Assembly (NCBI RefSeq): GCF_000003605.2
Contig: NW_003124899.1
Location: 335,495-363,193 of the forward strand
From: Saccoglossus kowalevskii
Taxonomy: Eukaryota > Hemichordata > Enteropneusta > Harrimaniidae
Direction: 5' to 3'
Length of the DNA: 27,699 bases
The translations under genes and the position numbers were made by a program. Numbering within the stretch: the first letter of the stretch is position 1; every line of letters begins with the position of its first letter. The notes beneath the pieces are model-generated. The model was not told where the DNA came from and searched no databases. It was given only the letters and a program-made list of their open reading frames with translations. Of the stretch, positions 21,101 to 27,699 are shown piece by piece.

Positions 21101-22495
21101 GCATTGACATTTCAAAATAAGCATTGGCATTATGAAAATAAGTAACAATTTGTCCAAAAAATAAATCCATATTACTTATGGGCAATTTGGGACCCGTTGG
21201 TTTCCTTCTTTGCATTATTTAGCGCGGCATGAAGATGAAATTACAATTTCTAAAGCCGTCATAAGGACATGTAGTTAAATTATAAATTCCATGTAAGTCG
21301 ACCTTCGTTACAATCTATTTCGAGCCTTCCTTTGGGCGTGTAATGTGCATAGCGAGGTACGCTCAATGTGTTCGAATCATTTGTATTCGTTCATAATGTG
21401 CAAGGTAGTTAATATGTCATCGCTAAACTCTTCCTTTGTGTGCATTCTTGATGAAGCAACACTGATGTCGCCAATAAAGTCTCGCCGAATCGATGCCTAT
21501 TAATTTGCAAAGCATCAAGTTCATATTCAGTGAACCAATCTATACATATCATCATCGCCAGTCCATCTAACGAAAGCAGTGGTAGCACAATTCCCTGCAA
21601 TGATAATCATCAGTTCACAATTAGAATTGTCAGTGCCGCGCCTGAATGTCGGCTCATATATTTTGCTTATATGTATCTGTGTCGCTATCGAGTCATTTGG
21701 CTCGCCTATAAAGAATGTCAAACTAATCTTCTAATAGATGTGACTATTCTGCCTGACTTATTCTAAATTTGGATGATTAACACTCGTTGTAAGATTAGTT
21801 ATTTCGCATTTATGATTCTATTATTTGCATTGACATGTGTTCACAGTATGTGCGTTGAAAATGGAAATGTCTACTTTGTATTAAATATGTAATTGGCATT
21901 TAAAGAAAAAAAATATGTTTTATTTGAGAATTCATCGCATTTCTTGTAGTTACAACAATTGTTAATACTGTGACATTTCTTTGTAGAAATTATATTTAAT
22001 GCACCTCGAAGGTAGGATTGTGCATTTTTAGATGTAAACAGATTTTACTTTATAGTACATAATTCTTTGCAAAGTGACAAAAACCCCAAATATATGATCA
22101 AATAATGGAACACAATTATTGAACATAATATATAAATAAAACAAATATGTGCTTGACATTTGAAGAAAAATAAATCGTGAGAGACCTTTCACGATGCGAA
22201 GATCTGCCAATAAATTAGAATTGAATAATAAAATAAAATATAATATTACTTTACATCTATATCATGTATACAACTAATTAATCAAAACTTGTTTTACTCT
22301 ACATCCCACAGTTAAATTAATCTTATTTATTTATTATTAGTATGTCTAGCATCGTTGTCATAGTTACTAACGTATATGCGACCAGACAATCGGTAAGCTC
22401 TCGGGCAACTTCGCTATTCACAAATTACCCTCTCTAGGAACAGACATATCTCAGAACTAGACTTAGAAGACATATAGCTACCAGGCCAAATACGG
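18193..22495. other. Non-genic stretch, isolated splice-like signals only
   Basis: A 101-base plus-strand segment (18881-18981) has a strong acceptor (TTTGTTCTTTCAG) and a donor (GG|GTAAGC), but stops occur in all three frames; at most it is a non-coding exon. A minus-strand segment at 19653-19702 also has both splice signals and one open frame. A minus-strand frame at 20608-20841 and the exon-like piece at 21409-21594 are unassigned. Nothing links these into a gene. Confidence 0.45.
20368..20463 (+). repeat. Three-unit tandem repeat with CAACGTTGACT
   Basis: Units of about 32-34 bp begin CAC at 20368, 20400 and 20434. They carry TCAACGTTGACTGA, GCCAACATTGAGTGA and ATCAACGTTGACTAC, then CATA/GTAT-type ends. 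The middle unit is the most diverged. The core word is shared with the repeat at 2010. Confidence 0.6.
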
Positions 22496-22745
22496 ATGTT
22501 CACCAAGGATGCACGCACGCCGAGAATGACTACCATGCTCACGTTGTTGCGAGAAAAATGCAAGATTATTCTGTTTCTGTTTGCAATGTTAACTCCAGGA
22601 AGAGGATTTACTACAACATCGGTGAGTTTAATCTGTGCTATGTATCCGAGAAACACCAAATGATTTGAAATGCTGTAATTGTTGATAGGAATATTTTTGC
22701 TTACAGTCGAAGATCATAAAACCTCGTCGAATATCTACAGTATGA
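22496..22745 (+). CDS. Candidate two-exon secreted micropeptide, 54 aa (weak)
   Basis: Exon 1 (22496-22621) follows an in-frame TAG (22475-22477). It codes for 42 residues with in-frame ATGs at 22496, 22526 and 22535 and a hydrophobic core KIILFLFAMLTPG, fitting a signal peptide or signal anchor. It ends TCG|GTGAGT. An 85-bp intron ends TTTTTGCTTACAG (22706). In phase 0, exon 2 then adds SKIIKPRRISTV and a TGA at 22743-22745. Both splice sites are strong for this gene-poor stretch. Against it: the peptide is tiny and unrecognised, no near poly(A) signal is seen, and the minus strand of exon 1 is also open (22659-22414). Confidence 0.25.
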
Positions 22746-25700
22746 TTAAGCATATACAAATTTAACCGCGTTTAATGATGATTTATATTCTAAACAAAAT
22801 ATGTTATGATTGCCAATCTCATGAAAGATACGCCTGTAAACATTGTTTGCATACGCGCGTGACGTGACACGCGCTGCCACACGCTGTACAACATTCTTAA
22901 ATATCTGTACATCATTAAGCGAATTTGACAAATGCATATTACATAAACGGGACCTTAATTTATCTAAAAGCAACATTCGTATTAAGGAATATATGTTTTG
23001 CTGAATTACTTGCTGATAGATAAACTAACATGATAGCATACACGACGCGTTTTACAGTAATCCGGACGTAGTTTACGTCTCATTAATTATGTCGAGAGAT
23101 GACTCTCAATAGGACATATATACATGTCACATCAACAGGCTGCAAACAATAATAAAGTTTGACATATTTTTGATGAAAAGTGATTTATATTAGTTAAGTT
23201 CTCGTCGTCTGGTTTTATTCTTTTTACTCGCACCTTCCGTCAAAAAGTAACACCGAATACGATTGTTTCTTATAAAATGTAGTATTCCCAATATTATGCT
23301 TGTTCGGGTCATTACAGTGAGCTCAGGTTGTGCCAAAACATGTATAATATACTGAAATAGTTGACACGAGATTCATTAACCAGTAAATATGTAAATTTGC
23401 CAATTACCTATACAATAATCTCTATTTGTAAAAAGGCAACCATGTGATTACATGGGTCAGGTGAACAGTGGCCACGGTGATCAGCATAAAGCACTGTTTT
23501 GGAGACTAATACAAATCTCGTGGTTATCGAATTATCGAATAAGGTCTATTAGTATTGTTACATTCATTACATGGACTATGTATGTGATGCAATCAGTCTC
23601 AAAGCGAGCCATCCACGTGAGTTTAACTCTCCATTAGCGCATGACATAACCCCGGGACATCACAATAAAAACAAATTATAGACTAGCCAAACTAGCTCTA
23701 GCTAATGACCATCGAACATTATTGTGTCGTATGTGAATGAAGATTGAACATGTTTATAGCATCCTCTCGGCGAAACTATTACATCATTGTAATACTATGT
23801 GTAGTTAATTGTACTGAGCTCACTTGGAGGTACTCACAAATGTACACACGGGAAATTATTCTTCCTACCCAGGAATAAATCTGTCGACGTAATTTATAAG
23901 TTGATTGCCTTTTTTCAAGGCAGTTATTTCTCCCTGGTAGCCACGATGCTGATTGACTGTCCCTTGCGGGAATGCCAAATAATTTGTTTCGTTGGATGTG
24001 ATTAATATTTGCTCAATTTAAACTTATCAACGTAAGTTGGAAATATTGACACACAAAGAACACAAACACGTGAGGTAAAGCGGCGATTCCTTATCGTACA
24101 ACATATGGCGTCCAATAACACCCGCTGAAGATCGAACAGATTCGTTATATCCATTATTTAGCGTATTCTCATTTAAGTACTCCGTCTCTTAGTGGAACAT
24201 TTTCCGTAAGCAAGTAATATCCATCAACATCATCCTTTCACTATCATTCGTTACGTTTATAAACTGGCTTTTCGTTTATGGCCGCTCTTTAAAGAAGCTT
24301 CCGTATTTCGTTCATTTCGAACCTGTCATGATATCATCAGAAACCTTAATTAGAAATTCCAAATTTGATAACAGTGGATCATTCTAATGGGTCTTCGTAA
24401 TCTTATATAAAACGAATATTAGTGTGGGCATGCCTAAGTGCCTAACGTATTTGCCTATTAAGATCGCATGTACATCCTTTTAGCAGGGTGGAAAGAAAGT
24501 TGCAAGAATACAGATGTCTCACATTATATGTTTGATGAAACACGTCTCTTTATTAAAGGCGAGAACATTTATATGGTGGCTCCTTGTGCGATTTCTATCG
24601 GAGAACATCAACGAGGCGATATTGTGACAACTATTCAGGCACTGAGTTCATGATGTAGTTCAATCCTATATGGTCCGATAGACAGGTAATAATGTAGAGA
24701 ATCGAAGGCAATCCTTCTAATAATTGTAAAAAGGCACAATCTGTTGTTGAAATCCGACGCAGTTGTTTATGTAACACTCGTGCGTCATCGTTATTTTTAA
24801 TCAACGTGCATGTAAGGAAAACAATTATGCAAATTAGTTTGTACTGCATAACTATTCATATCTATGTCATTCGTCTACTGTACTCTGTGTTCGCAGTCTT
24901 GTCTTTCGCAAATGAATTTTCACACATAATAACCACGTTTTAAATACATGTACCTGGATTCGCTCGCATCCTTCTAACTATTCATGCATAAATATCTGTA
25001 CGAGATACACACTTCTGATATAATCACATTCATATTACAAACACGTAACAGAAGAAATTGGAACACGTTGCTGTAGACCCGCACCTCACTACGCTACACT
25101 CCTATAAATAAACCGTTCAAAAACTTGTATTGGTTGTATTAATTCGACGTTATTCCTGTACTGATATTAAATTTCCACTTAGTGCGTATTATTGCGTGAT
25201 ATGAGTTTGTGACGTCACATACAATATATTTAGGCTTATTTCTTTGAATATACTTTCATACGCGTTGTTTTTGTTAAATGACTCAGCATTGTGTAAGACG
25301 GGAGTCAATAAACCGGACAAAGTAGGTAGACATGATTGCATGGATTTACAAATAGTAAATATTTTTCCGGTTTTTTTTTTGCAAATTACTAAATAAACTT
25401 GAATCAATTAGTACTAAATTTTCGAACACTTTTGAATGTGCACATAAGAAGAATGCGAAAATTTTAAATGACGGCAAAATAACTCATGTTTACTGTCAAA
25501 CGGTGTTCGGTAAAAACATACAACATAGCAAATTTCAATAAAATAAAATGAATGTTGCATCTGTAAAACAATGCTTCCTGTTTAGAAGAAATCAACTTCG
25601 CAAACTTCAGTCAGATTATACATAGATGCGAAAAAAACTTTGACATTGGGTTCTTTGCCGAAAACGACTCGTAAATATCGCCACTCGGATTAGTTTCGTT

Positions 25701-27699
25701 ATCAATATCGATAATAATAATAATAATATGAGTTTATAGGTTGCAAAATAGAAAAGTGTTGTTTTTTCTGGATTTGGAGTTGCGCTATGTGTGTCGTTAT
25801 TATGTTTTGACCCCAGGTAAAACTAACGAAAAATACACAAATAGAGCGTGATGTGAATTGAATTGAACACCGCGGGTATCACAGTTGTTAATACGATATT
25901 AATTATTTTATTTAAAGACCTCTAAACCCTCTTACCGTACCGTTGAATAATAAAAATCCTGATTTTTCAGCACAAATAATTCATATGCATAATATGTACC
26001 ATATATCTTTTTCTTATTCATTATTGCTACTGTGGTATTGGTACAAATTCGTATGCAATGTCCGTTCCATTGTTATGGTTCACTGCAACCGTAGTACGAG
26101 GTTGAATGGAATAAGAACTCGTTATACCACATGTGAACGTGAAGATATTAACGAAAGAATTGAATACAAGGTTTCTAAACAACGATGTTGAATATGAAAA
26201 TGAATTCACCTTTATATTTCCTAGTACAATTGAATAATATGTAAAAAAATAAGCAGTCTAATAAATGTACGGTAAAACCAGGGACATGCGTTTAGTTTAC
26301 TAGTTGGGTTTATTGAACACACGAAACGAGTCAGCAATATAAAATTGATTGGAAATCAATATAACTGAACTGCACACTGATTTTACCTCCATGCTCGTAT
26401 TACTGCGATACAAATGTTCCATCAGCTGTTAGATTAGGCACGTTTTTATTAATGTATACCATCTAATATGTTATAGTTTATCGTTGAGCGTATGCGTACT
26501 ATGGTTCCTCCTTGGAAACAACTGTTTCGTATATCAATTATTGTGTATGCGGTCCGTCCGTTCAATTCACGGCGGAACATCGAGTGATCTTTCTCTATGT
26601 TTTAATATGAATTATTTCTCTGTATATATTTCGATCAATGTAGAGAATGTAACGCAATGTTTGCTAATCTATTTACATCCTGTAAGTTGTCAAATATAAT
26701 ATTATATAAGTAGTATGCTTTAAACGGTGTATTGAATCTATATGCTACAAGTGAACGGTTAGGTTGTTTGTAGTAATGATTTATAATATGTTACTTTCGT
26801 TTTTTTGGTAGGTAGCGATGTTATAACGCGTGTAATCGTGAATACAAGTAATTACAGTGAGAACAACCGCGAGTACTAGTAACACGTTATTGTTAGACAT
26901 ACGTTAGGTATAATCACACTGAGCATATGGTTCGAAGGAAAAATGGTTCACCTAATTCGATCCGGTGATCCCTCGCAACACATTGTATATTGGTGCGTAC
27001 TTCTCTTTAATAACAGCGGGTCCAGCAATTACTATACTCTCTGAGATATATTACGAAAACAAGAAATAATATGATTACACTATTTCAATGAAATGTGTAG
27101 CAACTGTAATAAAGAAGCCATATTTTTCTCGCCAATGGAGATTTGAGATGCCATTACAATATATGCATGACGTGATTGAATGATTCAAATATGTTCAGCA
27201 AGAGGGCTACTGACAAGTATAATAGTTGGAAAATGTGAAATATTTGAATTTAGCAAGACGATGCATCAGCTGTTTGTGAAAATTAGTAAATTTACTTCTA
27301 ATTATTTATTCAGAGTTATATCACATCCAATTTCTAATCGAATCTCATTCTATTAATGTTGTACTAATGTGATGCACATTAACAATACAATATTTATAAC
27401 GATGCATTACATAGGTCATAGAATGTAATTCTGCTTGACATTTCAACGTTTAAGATTATTAAGAAAAAGATGGTCGGTTCCATGATCATGTCACGGTAGG
27501 TCAATGTATACTAACGTCATTTGAAATTGTAGGAGAATAAGGCGGATTTATGTCAGGCAAAGACCATCATCTGAATGCACTGAAATAGAAATACAGGTGG
27601 AAGTTATAATCTAGCCAATGAAGTGGATATTTGATAGGATATACCGCGGCGGTGTTTCCTTGACACAAGAACAGTCAAATTTTAGAAAGTGGCTTAGAA
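22746..27699. other. Non-genic stretch to the window end
   Basis: It is AT-rich with no exon chain that I can support. An (ATA)n run lies at 25711-25728. Frames at 23452-23637 (ends at CCAC|GTGAGT), 24468-24653 (follows CATCCTTTTAGCAG) and 26484-26699 (crosses CATCCT|GTAAGT) touch splice-like words. They have no shared phase or recognisable product. The last 1 kb shows nothing notable. Confidence 0.45.

Noticed and set aside
23404-23616. Plus-strand frame with PCD...HKALFW, reminiscent of the cyclase PCD and FW blocks, ending at CCAC|GTGAGT
   Set aside because: Spacing between the blocks is too short and the following residues share nothing with the family. I saw no GRC, FCG, YEL or CVEN exon nearby, so a tandem paralogue is not supported.
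24468-24653. 61-codon plus frame after CATCCTTTTAGCAG
   Set aside because: A second frame is also open across the same stretch, no donor or partner exon was found, and there is no known motif.

Overview
This is an AT-rich, intron-bearing animal nuclear segment. The introns are GT-AG, and there is a 5'-truncated LINE, palindromic and tandem repeats, and simple repeats. I see no bacterial gene packing, operons or Shine-Dalgarno sites. The protein and repeat types suggest a marine invertebrate (lophotrochozoan or invertebrate deuterostome), but I cannot name the species.

The one gene I can reconstruct fully lies on the minus strand from 7982 down to 2515. It has seven exons whose phases join without conflict into 318 codons plus a stop. 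The product is a secreted or membrane-tethered ADP-ribosyl cyclase of the CD38/BST1/Aplysia cyclase family, the enzymes that turn NAD into cyclic ADP-ribose and/or ADP-ribose. It has a signal peptide, the ten cysteines of the ancestral five-disulfide fold, both active-site tryptophans and the catalytic glutamate. The usual TLEDTL signature is changed to SLDTTL. A hydrophobic C-terminal tail suggests a GPI anchor. A poly(A) signal lies about 70 bp past the stop, and a TATA/GC-box/E-box cluster lies about 110 bp upstream of the ATG.

Layout: 1-2410 is non-genic, with short tandem and dispersed repeats. 2410-8130 is the cyclase gene; its first intron holds an antisense LINE 3' end (about 6945-7290). 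8130-27699 is about 19.5 kb with no gene that I can confirm. That stretch contains a 129-bp palindromic element with a GC-rich core (10357-10485), degenerate GCGCC-headed repeats (12948-13110), a CT microsatellite (14103-14142), a possible 782-bp non-autonomous DNA element with T3G10 inverted ends flanked by TA (17411-18192), a three-unit CAACGTT repeat (20368-20463), and a weak two-exon micropeptide candidate on the plus strand (22496-22745). The remaining open frames in this AT-rich DNA are not distinguishable from chance by reading alone.
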